Shown here piece after piece: positions 45,674-58,620 of a DNA stretch of 64,000 bases. Below the pieces are notes generated by a model, which made no database searches, had not been told where the DNA came from, and saw only the letters and a program-made list of their open reading frames with translations. The stretch comes from Hordeum vulgare subsp. vulgare (taxonomy: Eukaryota; Streptophyta; Magnoliopsida; Poales; Poaceae). Numbering within the stretch: the first letter of the stretch is position 1; each line of letters begins with the position of its first letter. The stretch is taken from NCBI RefSeq assembly GCF_904849725.1, contig NC_058524.1, positions 488,195,763-488,259,762 of the forward strand, read 5' to 3'. Both the position numbers and the translations under genes were made by a program.

Positions 45674-46122
45674 GTAAGATCACTCGGCAGAAAATCACTC
45701 GGAAGATCATCTTATACTCGACAAATGGATTCCACTCGGTGAAGACCAGAAGCGAGTCGACACAGAAGGCCAGAAGCCACCTCAGCGAGGCTAATGGTCA
45801 TACGTTAGACTACTGTAGTTATAGTCATTTATGACATACGTTACATGTAACGTATGCATTTAATCTCACTTATTGCACCCTTGACGGCTGGACACTTATG
45901 AGGGGATGTGCACTCTATATAAGCCATCCCTCCCCTCTGGCACAAGGGTTCGCATTCTGTAACACTTGTATTCCACTCGACACAAAAGCTCCAGAGCACT
46001 AAGACGTAGGGCTGTTACCTCCACCGCAGAGGGGCCTGAACTCATACAACCTTGTCGTAGCTAGGACTCTGCCCTCTACTTTCGTACCCTACTCATCTAC
46101 TGTCAGGCTTATACCCACGACA
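45674..46122 (+). repeat. Partial LTR at the right end of G1
   Basis: Matches 42886-43324 (TATA box at 45916-45922, end CCCACGACA) but lacks the first ~125 bp. It is fused directly to protease sequence, with CACTCGG present near both sides of the join, so the rest of the second unit was deleted. Confidence 0.88.
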
Positions 46123-46326
46123 TCTATGGCTAGGAAATCTTAACCATCTTTGATCAATGAGCTAGTCAACTAGAGGCCTACTAGGGACAGTGTGTTGTCT
46201 ATGTATCCACACATGTATTTGAGTTTCCATTTAATACAATTCTAGCATGGATTATAAACGATTATCTTGTACAAGGAAATATAATAATAACTACTTTATT
46301 ATTGCCACTAGGGAATATTTCCAACA
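46123..46326 (-). repeat. Truncated BARE/Angela-type LTR
   Basis: The first 204 bp of a minus-strand LTR, ending (plus strand) GGGAATATTTCCAACA; closely resembles 10290-10499. The left cut coincides with the end of G1, so G1 probably inserted into this LTR. No polypurine tract borders its TG end, so this end faces flanking DNA. Confidence 0.75.
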
Positions 46327-47541
46327 ATAGCCCCCAAAAATACTCAACATTTCTCTCACAAATTCTCTGTCCAAAGCGTACAAAAAAAAATCAGCGACAC
46401 CAAGTTTTTCCATTCGGCCCTACCAATTTTCTGAGTGATAGATCCTTGGCCAAACCCTAATCTCTCGGTACCACCAACTTTCGTATTGGTGCCACTGAAA
46501 GACAGTGACCAACTTCCTCGTATCTCTGTTTCAAGAATCGGAATTTCCGTAATTGAAATCAGTACCACCGAGATTTGGAAAGTGCCCTTGGTCATCGTAT
46601 TGGTACCACTGAGATTCATATATCGATCTCACCAAGAATTCATAAGTTGCCCCATTTACTGCAACTCGATACCATCGAGATTCATTTTGGTGTCATCGAG
46701 TTGGACAATAATGTTGCAACAGTTGGATTTCGGGAGATGCCTATATATACCCCCACCACGACCTCTCATTCGTAGAGGAAGCACTCAGAATACACACACT
46801 TGCCATATACATGTTTCTAAGAGAGAGCCACCTACTCATGTGTTGACATCAAGATATTCCAATCCATCCATTTGAAACTTGATCTCTAGCCTCCACAAGT
46901 TTCTTTCCACCAAATCAATCTCTCCTACCCATGCTGAATGTGTGAGAGAATGATTGAGTGTTGAGGAGACTATCTTTTGAAGCACAAGAGCAAGAAGTTC
47001 ATCGTTCTACCGCATCTATTATCTTTTGGAGGGTGGTGCCTCCTAGATTGGTAAGATGTTGCTTGGGAGCCTCCTACTTCATGTTGTGGAGTTGAACAAG
47101 GAAGTTTGTAAGGGCAAGGAGATCGCCTACTTCGTGAAGATCTACCCTGAGTGATGCTAGTCCTTCGTGGACATAAGCCATGGTGGAATAGAAAAGGCCG
47201 CTTCTTCATGGACCCCTTGTGGGCAGAGCCCTCCATGGAGTCTCGCAGCCATTACGCTCTGTGGGTTGAAGTCTCCACTAACGTAGACGTACGATAGCAC
47301 CACCTATCAGAACCACACACAAAATCGTTGTGTCAACCTTTGTGTTTGATCTTCCTTCCCTACCCTCTACATCACATTTGCATGTCTTTACTTTCTCCTG
47401 CTATACCCTTAGATATGCATGTGTAGGGTGAACTTGACTAATCATAATTGCTAAAACTGGCCCACAACTAAAACTGGGAAAAGGCTAAGTTTTTATTTGG
47501 TCAAGTAGTCTAATCAGGCCCCCTCTAGACATACTTTGGAT
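46327..47541 (+). repeat. Sire/Maximus-type Copia LTR and leader remnant
   Basis: Contains scattered CGGTACCACC / CACCGAGATT words, a TATA-like TATATATAC (46742-46750) and ends with AATCAGGCCCCCTCTAGACATACTTT-like sequence (about 47513-47540), the style of Sire-lineage LTR 3' ends. The pol fragment of the same lineage follows directly. No open frame is convincing. Left boundary uncertain. Confidence 0.5.
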
Positions 47542-48084
47542 CCTATAGTAACAAACCTCAATTTGGATACGTTTGAGTATTCGGCTCTAAGTGCTACATT
47601 ATTGATAAGCTTCATCGTTCTAAATTTTCTCCTAAAACTCATGAAGGTTTCCTACTTGGTTACGGATCAAACTCTCACACTTACCATGTCTACAACAACT
47701 TCACTCGAAAAGTTAAAGAGACGATAGGTGTGAAGTTTGATGAATCTAATGTTTCACAAGTCGAATAATTGCCAAATGATGTAGGAGATAAGGAACCTTC
47801 GGAAGCCATCCAAGATCTACCCAATGGCAAGATTCGTCCCATGGAGGTGAAGGAAAGCACTTCATCAACTCTAGTGGAAGCTCCTACATCGTGTCAAGGG
47901 GAACCACAAAGCGACATGGAGGCATCCACAAAGTGGTACACGACATGATGAAGAGGAGGAATAAGTACATCATGATGATCCACCTCAAACTTCCTCACCG
48001 CCACCTCAAGGAGATGACACCCCCAACGACAACGAATAAGAAGATGAGGAGGAAACTCCACCATCCAATAGAATAAAGTTGTAA
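47542..48084 (+). pseudogene. Sire/Maximus-type Copia pol fragment (integrase C-terminal linker)
   Basis: Reading from 47580 gives FGSKCYI, then KTHEGFLLGYGSNSHTYHVY and KIRPMEVKESTSS, the segment between integrase core and reverse transcriptase in Sire-lineage Copia elements. There is a stop after SNVSQVE (near 47766) and two more near 47946. Everything between leader and this segment (gag, protease, integrase core) is deleted. Right end is cut by an LTR at 48085. Confidence 0.75.
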
Positions 48085-48649
48085 CTATTTGGGAACATAG
48101 CATGGGAAACAAAAAAATTCCTACGCACACGCAAGACCTACCCATGGTGATGATCATCTACGAGAGGGGAGAGTGCATCTACGTACGCTTGTAGATCGCT
48201 AAGCGGAAGCATATATAACGCGGTTGATGTAGTGGAACATCTTCGTGATCCAAATCGCAGCCCGTCCCGCGATCTCATCATGATCCGTCCCGCGATCCCA
48301 AAACAATCCATCCTGATCTAGTGCCGAACAGACAACACCTCCGCGTTCAGCACACGTACAGCTCGATAACGATCATCGCCTTCTTGATCCAGCAAGAGGG
48401 GCGGAGAGGTAGATGAGTTCTCTAGCACGAGGGTGTGGTGGTGGTGATGGTAAACTAATCCAGCAGGTCGTTGCTAAGTTGTGCGGAACTAATCTAGAGA
48501 AGAAAACGATCTAGAGAGAGAGAGGGATGTCGTGGCTTATTAGCGTTGGGGCTGCCACTGAATCCTCTAGTATATATAGGAGGGAGGGAGGGGAGGAGGC
48601 AGACAAAAGCCCTCTAAGGGGTTCGACTGAAGGTGGAGGTGGAGGAGTT
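48085..48649 (-). repeat. Truncated, diverged BARE/Angela-type LTR
   Basis: The minus-strand 3' end of an LTR (plus strand TTGGGAACATAGCATGGG), clearly related to 1577-2150 but with many changes. TATA-like GTATATATAGG at about 48569. Cut on the right by S1 at 48650. No primer-binding site on its left, so it was a 3' LTR facing the Sire-type pol. Confidence 0.75.
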
Positions 48650-50257
48650 TGCTACTGCGTCAACAGACCTTCCCTGGCAACGGCGCCAGGAATCCTTCTG
48701 CTACGGGCTACGCCTATAGGGACTTCCTTGGCAAATATGCAAAGGATTTCCCCACGGCCTTGGAGCCTTGCGTTGGTGTTCCCTTGAAGAGGAAAGGGTG
48801 ATGTAGCACAACGGCGGTAAGTATTTCCCTCAGTTTGAGAACCAAGGTATCGATCCAGTGGGAGGATCGCATCAAGTCACAAGTACCTGCATAACACAAA
48901 GAGCTTGCAGCCAACGCTATGAAGGGATTGTCAATCCCTTATAGATTGTTTTCAAAGTGAGAACTAAAAGCAAAAGGTAAACAAAGCAAAGTAAAAGTGA
49001 AAGTGGAGACGATAGTTGTGAATAGACCCGGGGGCTGTAGTGTTCACCAGTGGCTTCTCTCATGAAAGCAAGTAGACGGTGGGTGAACGAATTACTGCCG
49101 AGCAATTGATAGAACCGCGCAAAGTCATGACGTTATCTATGGCAATGATTATATCTATAGGCATCACGTCCAAAACAAGTAGACCGATACTTCCTGCATC
49201 TACTACTATTACTCCACACGTCGACCGCTATCCAGCATGCATCTAGTGTATTAAGTTCATAAAAACAGAGTAACGCCTTAAGCAAGATGACATGATGTAG
49301 ATGGACAATCTCAAATCTATGATGACAGCCCATCTTGTTACCCTTGATGGCAACAACATGATGCGTGCCTTGCTGCCCCTTCTGTCACTGGGAAAGGTCA
49401 CCGCACGGTATGAACCCAAAACCAAGCACTTCTCCCATTGCAAGAATCATATATCTAGTTGGCCAAACAAAACCCAAGACTCGGAGAGACTTACAAGGAT
49501 ATCAAATCATGCATATAAGAAATCAGCAAAGACTCAAATATAATTCATAGATAATCTGATCACAAATCCACAATTCATCAGATCTCGACAAACACACCAC
49601 CAAAGAGGATTACATTGGATAGATCTCCATGAAGATCATGGAGAACTTTGTATTGAAGATCCAAGAGAGATAAGAAGCCATCTAGCTACTAACTACGGAC
49701 CCGTAGGTTTGAAGTGGACTACTCACGAGTCATTGGAGAGGCGATGATGTTGATGTAGAAGCCCTCCAACTCCAAAGTCCCCTCCGGCAGGGCACCAGGA
49801 ATGGTCTCCAGATGAGATCTCGTGAAAACGGAAGCTTGCGGCGGAGGAAAAGTGTTTTTGTGGATGCACTGATTTTTTCTGGGATTTTAGGGAATATATA
49901 GGCGAAAGAGCTAGGGCAGGGGAGCTCCAGGGGGGCCATAAGCCTGGTAGCCACTGCCCCCCCAGGTGGCGGCTACAGGGCTTGTGGGCCCCCTGTGGCT
50001 CTCCTGCCTTGGTCCTCAAGTCCCCCGATCTTCTTCTGTTCTGGAAAAAATTTATTTCGGGGATTTTATTCTGTTTGGACTCATTCCAAAATCAGATCTG
50101 AAAAGAGTCAAAAACACAGAAAAAACAGGAACTGGCACTTGGCACTGAATTAATAAGTTAGCCCCAAAAAAGATATAAAAGGTACATAAAACATCCAAAG
50201 TTGACAAGATAACAGCATGAAACCATGAAAAATTATAGATACGTTTGAGACGTATCA
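48650..50257 (-). repeat. 3' LTR of S1
   Basis: 1608 bp, minus strand TGATACGTCTCAAACGTATC at 50257 to CAGTAGCA at 48650. The end near 48675-48690 includes a GGCAACGGCGCCA motif, i.e. a primer-binding-site copy inside the LTR. Polypurine tract AAGCTTGGGGATGCT is at 50258-50272. Confidence 0.85.
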
Positions 50258-52957
50258 AGCATCCCCAAGCTTAACTCCTGCTCGTCCTCGAGCAGGGAAG
50301 TGATAAAGAATGAATTTTTTATGCTTTCATGCTACCTAGCATAGATGTCCTTTGTAACTCCTCTTATGTGACGTGAATGTTCAGACCCATTAGATTCAAA
50401 ACAATAGTTTGCTATTGACGTGGAGATAATAATACTTCAAGCAAACTAGCAAGGTAATCATGAACTTTCAAAATAACGAGGCCAAAAGAAAGTTATCCCT
50501 ACAAAATCATATAGTCTGGCTATGCTCTATCATCCTTGCACAACGAATTTAAATCATGCACAACCTCGGTATTGGCCAAGTAATTGTTTTCACACCTTTA
50601 CTTTCTCAAACTTTTTCAACTCTCACGCAATACATGAGTGTGAGCCATTGTTTTAGCACTATAAGTGGAATGGAGTGTGGTGGAGGTTGCAAGAAAAACA
50701 AGGAGAAGATGGTCACATTAACTAGGCATATCAATGAGCTATGGAGATGCTCATCAATAGATATCAATGTGAATGAGTAGGGATTGCCATACAAATGATG
50801 CACTAGAGCTAAGAGTATGTGAAAGCTCTTAAAGAAAACTAGTGGGTGTGCATCCAACTTGCTTGCTCACGAAGACCTAAGGCAATTTTGAGGAAGCCTA
50901 TCATTAGAATATACAAGCCAAGTTATATAATGAAAATTTCCCACTAGCTATATGGTGGTGACAAAACGAGAGACTCTCAATCATGAAGATCATGGTGCTT
51001 AATAAGCACAAGTGTGGAAGGATAGTAGCATTGTCCCTTCTCTCTTTTTCTCTCATTTTTTTGGTGGGCTCTTTGGCCTCTTTTTTTCAATTATTGTTTT
51101 TGGTGGGCATCTTTGGCCTCTTTTTGTAAATGGGCTTCGCTGGCCTCTTTTATTTCCTCACATGGGAGAATGCTCCATCAATGATGATCATCACACTTAC
51201 AACTCAAAACTTAGAGCAATGATGACTCTATATGGAATGCCTTCGGTAGTATACCGTGACAATGATCTAGAATGGCATAGACATTAATGGAAACATCATG
51301 CTAGCTATCTTACGATCATGGAATGGCAATGTATAAGCTGTGGCACATGTCATGGTGGTAGTTGCATGGAAATATATCTCGGAATGGTTTGAAAAAGCAA
51401 TAGTAGGTAGGTATGGTGGCTGTTTTGAGGGAGGCTATATGGTGGGTTTTGTGCACCGGCGAAAGTTGCACGGCACTAAAGAAGATAGTGATGGTGGAAG
51501 GTGAAAGTGCATCTAAACCATGGACTCAACATTAGTCATGAAGAACTCATATACTTGTTGCAAAAGTTTTAGTAGTAATCGAAACAAAGCATTCAACGCA
51601 TACTCCTAGGGGAAGGGTTGGTAGGTATAAACCATCGCGCGATCCCGACCGCTACACAAAGGATGACAATCAATAAACTAATCATTCTCACACTTCATCA
51701 CATAGCGGTTCACCATACGTGCATGCTACGGGAATCACTAACTTTAACACAAGTATTTCTAGATCCACAACACCATACTAACATAACTTAAATATTACCA
51801 CAACCACATCTCAAAACTAATTGAGAGGAATCAAACTTCTCTAACTATTCATAGCACATGGAGATGGAAGTTTTCATATCCCTTTGGATAACTACCCCTT
51901 TTGAGACTACTTTCATAGCATAGATCAACTAACAAGCCATGCGCTTCCGTGCTCTAAAAGATATAAGTGAACCACATAGAGCAAAATCAACTAGCTCAAA
52001 AGATATAAGTGAAGCACATGTGAGCTGAATTGTCTAACCAAAGGATATAAGTGAAGCTCGACAAAATCACGGTGAGTGCATGTCTCTCTCTGTAGGTGTG
52101 CAGCAAGGAAGATTGTGACACAACAAAAATAAAAGACTCCTACGATACAAGATGCTCCAAGCAAAACACATAACATGTGGTGAATAAAAATATAGCCCCA
52201 AGTAACGTTACCGATGGATTGAAGACGAAAGAGGGGATGCCTTCCCGGGGCATCCCCAAGCTTAGGCTTTTACGGCATCCTTGAATCAACTTGGGGTGCC
52301 TTGGGCATCCCCAAGCTTGAGGTCTTGCCACTCTTTATCTTTCTGTCCATAAGAACTTCACCCAAAACTTGAAAACTTCACAACACGAAACTTAAACAGA
52401 AACTCGTGATATCATTAGTATAAGAAAGCAAACCACCACTTCCTTAGGTACTGTAGCAAACTTAAATTCTACTTATGTTGATGTTGGGTTACTGTATTTT
52501 CAATCTTCCATGGCTAATACCCCCCGATACTATCCATAGATTCATCAAAATAAACAACCAACTCAACAAAAACAGAATCTATTAACAGCAGATCAGTCTG
52601 TAGCAATCTGTATACTTAGTATACTTCTGGTACTTCAAAAATTCTGAAAAATTACGACAGTCTGAAGAATTTGCATAGCAATCAGAAGCAAAATGAATCA
52701 ACTCAAAAGCTCTTACAGAAAAAAAAAGAAAATTCTTTTTGTGAGCAGAAAGTTTCTGTCTTTTCCAGCATGACCAAACGATCATCCCCAAGATTAATCA
52801 TAACGGTTTTACTTGGCACAAACGCAAAAAGAAACACAAAAAACACAATCATAACAGAATTATGAAAGTGTGGAAAACAGAAAACATAAAGAAAAAGGAT
52901 AGATTCATTGGGTTGCCTCCCAACAAGCGCTATTGTTTAACGCCCTTAGCTAGGCAA
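50258..52957 (-). other. Noncoding 3' region of S1
   Basis: 2.7 kb without a supported gene, repeated at 55194-57857 in S2 with a few percent difference. Besides the terminal polypurine tract, CATCCCCAAGCTT occurs at about 52250 and 52307. A T-rich stretch with TTTGGCCTC words lies at 51040-51150. Confidence 0.75.
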
Positions 52958-53585
52958 AAGGTGATGGAATCACGTATAGTCATCTTTGGTGCTCAAACCA
53001 TAAGTAGCCCTCATCATAGATTCATAAGGCAAGTTTATTTTCTTTATAGGAAAATGCTCCATGCCATTCTTTAGAGGAAATTGAAATCTAATATTCCCTT
53101 CCTTCATATCGATGATAGCACCAATAGTCCTTAGGAAAGGTCTATCAAGAATAATGGGACATGAAGGATTGCAATCTATGTCAAGTACAATGAAATCCAC
53201 GGGTACATAGTTCTTATTTGCAACAATAAGAACATCATCGATCCTTCCCATGGGTTTCTTGACAGTAGAATCCGCAAGATGCAAATTAAGAGAACACTCT
53301 TCAATCTCATGAAAACCAAGAATATCACATAAAGACTTTGGAATCGCGGAAACACTAGCACACAAATCACACAAAGCATTGCATTCATAGTTTTTTATTT
53401 TGATTTTGATAGTAGGTTCCCACTCATCATGAAGTTTTCTAGGTATAGAGACTTCTAATTCGAGTTTATCTTCAAGAGATTTCATCATAGCATCTATGAT
53501 ATGTGCGGTAAAGGCTTTGCTTTGGCTATAAGCATGTGGAGAGTTTGCAATGGATTGCATCAAAGAAATGCATTCAAACAAGGAG
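52958..53585 (-). pseudogene. Aspartic protease of S1
   Basis: Open on the minus strand from 53580 to 52970, 203 codons. Retropepsin domain with DLCASVSAIPKSLCDILGF; the usual DLGAS has become DLCAS, which alters the active-site glycine. The second part SCPIILDRPFLRTIGAIID shows the flap-distal motif. N-terminal to it LMQSIANSPHAYSQSKAF links to gag. Its reading frame continues directly into the gag frame at 60547 once S2 and one TSD copy are ignored. The frame ends DDYT; sequence after it carries the GCGCTTGTTGGGAGGCAACC motif common to these elements. Confidence 0.82.
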
Positions 53586-55193
53586 TGCTACTACACAACA
53601 GACCTTCCCGGGCAACAGCACGAGGAATGCTGCTGCTACGGGCTAGGCCTTTAGGGCTTCCTTGGCAAATATGCAAAGGATTTCCCCGCGGCCTTGGAGC
53701 CTTGCGTTGGTGTTCCCTTGAAGAGGAAAGGGTGATGTAGCACAGCGGCGGTAAGTATTTCCCTCAGTTTGAGAACCAAGGTATCGATCCAGTGGGAGGC
53801 TCGCGTCGAGTCACAAGTACCTGCACAAACACAAAGAGCTTGCACCCAACGCTGTGAAGGGGTTGTCAATCCCCTATAGATTGTTTGCAAAGTGAGAACT
53901 GAAAGCAAAAAAGTAAACAAAGCAAAGTGAAAGTGAAAGTGGAGACGATAGTTGTGAATGGACCCGGGGGGCGTAGTGTTCACTAGTGGCTTCTCTCATT
54001 AAAGCAAGTAGACGGTGGGTGAACGAATTGCTGTCGAGCAATTGATAGAACCTCGCAAAGTCATGACGTTATCTATGGCAATGATTATATCTATAGGCAT
54101 CACGTCCAAAACAAGTAGACCGATACTTCCTGCATCTACTACTATTACTCCACACGTCGACCGCTATCCAGCATGCATCTAGTGTATTAAGTTCATAAAA
54201 ACAGAGTAACGCCTTAAGCAAGATGACATGATGTAGATGGACAATCTCAAATCTATGATGACAGCCCAACTTGTTACCCTTGATGGCAACAACAAGATGC
54301 GTGCCTTGCTGCCCCTTCTGTCACTAGGAAAGGTCACCACACGGTATGAACCCAAAACCAAGCACTTCTCCCATTGCAAGAATCATAGATCTAGTTGGCC
54401 AAACAAAACCCAAGACTCGGAGAGACTTACAAGGATATCAAATCATCCATATAATAAATCAGCAAAGACTCAAATATAAATCATAGATAATCTAATCACA
54501 AATCCACAATTCATCGGATCTCGAGAAACACACCGCCAAAGAGGATTACATTGGATAGATCTCCATGAAGATCATGGAGAACTTTGTATTGAAGATCCAA
54601 GAGAGAGAAGAAACCATCTAGCTACTAACTACGGACCCGTAGGTCTGAAGTGGACTACTCATGAGTCATTGGAGAGGCGATGATGTTGATGTAGAAGCCC
54701 TCCAACTCCAAAGTCCCCTTCGGCAGGGCACCGGGAAGGGTTTCCAGATGAGATCTCATGGAAACGGAAGCGTGCGGCGGCGGAAAAGTATTTTCGTGGA
54801 TGCCCTGATTTTTTTCTGGGATTTTAGGGAATATATAGGCGAAAGAGCTAGGGAAGGGGAGCTCCAGGGGGGGCCACAAGCCTGGTAGCCGCCCCCTTGG
54901 TGGCGATTACAGGGCTTGTGGGCCCCCTTTTGAATTTCCTGCCTTGGCCCTCAAGTCCCCCGATCTTCTTCTGTTCTGGAAAAAATTTATTTCGGGGATT
55001 TTATTCTGTTTGGACTCATTCCAAAATCAGATCTGAAAAGAGTCAAAAACACAGAAAAAACAGGAACAGGCACATGGCACTGAATTAATAAGTTAGTCCC
55101 AAAAAAGATTAAAGAAGGTACATAAAACATCCAAAGTTGAAAAGATAACAGCATGAAACCATGAAAAATTATAGATACGTTTGAGACGTATCA
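53586..55193 (-). repeat. 3' LTR of S2
   Basis: 1608 bp, minus TGATACGTCTCAAACGTATC (55193) to GTAGTAGCA (53586). The internal PBS-like motif is degraded here (GGCAACAGCACGAGG at about 53610). Fixes the true LTR end, because the TSD abuts TGCTACTACAC at 53586. Confidence 0.87.
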
Positions 55194-57857
55194 AGCATCC
55201 CCAAGCTTAACTCCTGCTTGTCCTCAAGTTGGGAAGTGATAAAGAATGAATTTTTGATGCTTTCGTGCTACCTAGCATAGATGTCCTTTGTAACTCCTCT
55301 TATGTGACGTGAATGTTCAAACCCATTAGATTCAAAACAATAGTTTGCTATTGACGTGGAGATAATAATACTTCAAGCAAACTAGCAAGGTAATCATGAA
55401 CTTTCAAAATAACGAGGCCAAAAGAAAGTTATCCCTACAAAATCATATAGTCTGGCTATGCTCTATCATCCTTGCACAACGAATTTAAATCATGCACAAC
55501 CTCGGTATTGGCCAAGTAATTGTTTTCACACCTTTACTTTCTCAAACTTTTTCAACTCTCACGCAATACATGAGCGTGAGCCATGGTTTTAGCACTATAA
55601 GTGGAACGGAGTGTGGTGGAGGTTGCAAGACAAACAAGGAGAAGATGGTCACATTAACTAGGCATATCAATGAGCTATGGAGATGATCATCAATAGATAT
55701 AAATGTGAATGAGTAGGGATTGCCATACAAATGATGCACTACAGCTAAGAGTATGTGAAAGCTCTTAAAGAAAACTAGTGGGTGTGCATCCAACTTGCTT
55801 GCTCACAAAGACCTAAGGCAAATTTGAGGAAGCCTATCATTGGAATATGCAAGCCAAGTTCTATAAGGGAAATTTCCCACTAGCTATATGGTGGTGACAA
55901 AACGAGAGACTCTCAATCATGAAGATCATGGTGCTTAATAAGAACAAGTGTGGAAGGATAGTAGCATTGTCCCTTCTCTCTTTTTCTCTCATTTTTTGGT
56001 GTGCTCTTTGGCCTCTTTTTTTATTTATTTTTTTGGTGGGCATCTTTGGCCTTTTTTATTTCCTCACATGGGAGAATGCTCCATCAATGATGATCATCAC
56101 ACTTACAACTCAAAACTTATAGCAATGATGACTCTATATGGAATGCCTTCGGTAGTGTACCGTGACAATGATCTAGCATGGCATAGACATTAATGGAAAC
56201 ATCATGCTAGCTATCTTACGATCATGCAATGGCAATGTAGAAGCTGTGGCACATGTCATGGTGGTAGTTGCATGGCAATATATCTCGGAATGGTTTTGAA
56301 AAAGCCATAGTAGGTAGGTATGGTGGCTGTTTTGAGGGAGGCTAAGGGTGGGTTTTGTGCACCGGCAAAAGTTGCATGGCACTAAAGAATATAGTGATGG
56401 TGGAAGGTGAAAGTGCATCTAAACCATGGATTCAACATTAGTCATGAAGAACTCATATACTTGTTGCAAAACTTTTAGTAGTAATCAAAACAAAGCATTC
56501 AACGCATACTCCTAGGGGAAGGGTTGCTAGGTATAAACCATCGCGCGATCCCGACCGCCACACAAAGGATGACAATCAATAGACTAATCATGCTCAGACT
56601 TCATCACATAGCGGTTCACCATACGTGCATGCTACGGGAATCACAAACTTCAACACAAGTATTTCTAGATCCACAACACCTTACTAGTATAACTTCAATA
56701 TTATCACAACCACAACTCAAAACTAATTGAGATGAATCAAACTTCTCTAACTACTCAATGCACATGAAGGTGGAAGTTTTCATATCCCTTTGGATAACTA
56801 CCCCTTTTGAGACTACTTTCATAGCATAGATAACCTGCCAAGCCATGCGCTTCCGTGCTCTAAAAGATATAAGTGAAGCACATAGAGCAAAATCAACTAG
56901 CTCAAAAGATATAAGTGAAGCACAAGTGAGCTGAATTGTCTAACCAAAGGATATAAGTGAAGCTCGACAAAATCACGGTGAGTGCATGTCTCTCTCTGTA
57001 GGTGTGCAGCAAGGAAGATTGTGACACAACAAAAATAAAAGACTCCTATGATACAAGACGCTCCAAGAAAATACATAACAAGTGGTGAATAAAAATATAG
57101 CCCCAAGTACGTTACCGATGGATTGAAGACGAAAGAGGGGATGCCTTCCCGGGGCATCCCCAAGCTTAGGCTTTTACGGCATCCTTGAATCAACTTGGGG
57201 TTCCTTGAGCATCCCCAAGCTGGAGCTCTTGCCACTCTTTATCTCTTTGTCCATAAGAACTTCACCCAAAACTTGGAAACTTCACAACACGAAACTTAAA
57301 TAGAAACTCGTGATATCATTAGTATAAGAAAGCAAACCACCACTTCCTTAGGTACTGTAGAAAACTTAAATTCTACTTATGTTGATGTTGGGTTACTGTA
57401 TTTTCAATATTCTGTGGCTAATACCCCCCGATACTATCCATAGTTTCATCAAAATAAGCAACCAACTCAAAAAAACAGAATCTGTTAACAGCAGACCAGT
57501 TTGTAGAAATCTGTATACTTCGTATACTTTGGATACTTCAGAAATTCTGACAAATTACGAAAGCCTGAAGAATTTGCGTAGCAATCAGCAGGAAAAAGAA
57601 TAAACTCAAAATCTCTTACAGAAAAAAATTAAAAAAAAACCGTGAGCAGAAAGTTTCTGTCTTTTCCAGCATGACCAAACGATCATCCCCAAGACTAATC
57701 ATAACGGTTTCACTTGGCACAGACGCAAAAATAAACACAAAAAACACAATCATAACAGAATTATGAAAGTGTGGAAAACACAAAACTGAAAGAAAAAGGA
57801 TAGATTCATTGGGTTGCCTCCCAACAAGCGCTATTGTTTAACGCCCTTAGCTAGGCA
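55194..57857 (-). other. Noncoding 3' region of S2
   Basis: Near-copy of 50258-52957. Starts with polypurine tract at 55194-55208 and has further CATCCCCAAGCTT motifs at about 57156 and 57209. No gene supported. Confidence 0.75.
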
Positions 57858-57983
57858 TTGATAATTCAATGATGCTCACACAAAAGACAAGAATTGAAGA
57901 ACGAGAGCATCATGAAGCATGTGAAAATCACATCTAAGTTCAACATACTTCCTATGCATAGGAATTTATAGGAAAACAGATTG

Positions 57984-58620
57984 TCAAGACAACCAATAGT
58001 TACCATAGGCAAGGAAGAAGAAAGAGACAATAGCAACCTCAACATAACAGAGGTGATTTAGTGATATGAAAGTTTCTACCATCATATTTTCCTCTCTCAT
58101 AATAATTACATGTGGGATCATATTCGAATTCAACAATGTACCTATCACATAGGATATTCTTTTCATGATCCACATGCATGCAAAGTTGCCGCTCTTCAAA
58201 AATAGTGGGATTATCATCAACTAAAGTCATGACTTCTCCAAACCCACTTTCAACAATATTGCAAATATCATATTCATCATGAGGCTTAAACAAATTTTAA
58301 AGATCACAAGAAAAATCATCGCCCCACTCATGATCATTGCAACAAGTAGAGGACATAGCAAAACTAGCATCCCCAAGCTTAGGGTTTTGCATATTTTTAG
58401 CATGATTGTCACTAATAGAATTTATAGTGAAACCATTGCAATCATGCTTTTCATACAAGGAGCTCTCGTGAATCACTTCATAAATTTCCTCATCACAATT
58501 TTCAGATTCACGCATCTCAAGCAAAACTCCATAGAGAAATTCAAGTGCACTCAACTCACTAGCGATTGGATCAACATAATTGGATCTCTTAAAGAGATTA
58601 GCAAGTGGATGAGGATCCAT
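57984..58620 (-). pseudogene. Unknown protein of Sabrina-like elements (broken)
   Basis: From ATG 58620 the frame starts MDPHPLANLFKRSNYVDPIA and runs 107 codons to a TAA near 58298, then continues in the same frame (FKPHDEYDICNIVESGFGEV, NYYERGKYDGRNFH) to a stop at 58039; hydrophobic sequence in another frame (VAIVSFFFLAYGNYWLS) follows to 57984. I recall similar proteins from Triticeae Gypsy elements but know no domain or function. It is acidic with many Cys, Asn and His residues. Neighbours are the S2 leader and the noncoding 3' region, so it takes the place where gag would be. Confidence 0.55.

Larger units (their letters stand above)
290..46122 (+). mobile_element. G1: Tat-lineage Ty3/Gypsy retrotransposon, tandem unit with shared LTR, host of three nested elements
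   Basis: The pieces belonging to this element are 290-1576, 18961-19435, 29006-29494 and 38789-46122; the remainder is inserted later. In order they give integrase, a 71-bp tandem array, an antisense multi-exon gene, LTR, primer-binding site, gag-protease and a partial LTR. Integrase followed by tandem repeats and an antisense gene before the 3' LTR is the known layout of Tat-lineage elements (Grande, RIRE2, Retand). The 5' LTR, gag and reverse transcriptase of the first unit are missing on the left. The right end (CA at 46122) abuts a BARE/Angela-type LTR fragment, which was probably the target. The lineage is well supported; the family name is not known to me. Confidence 0.8.
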
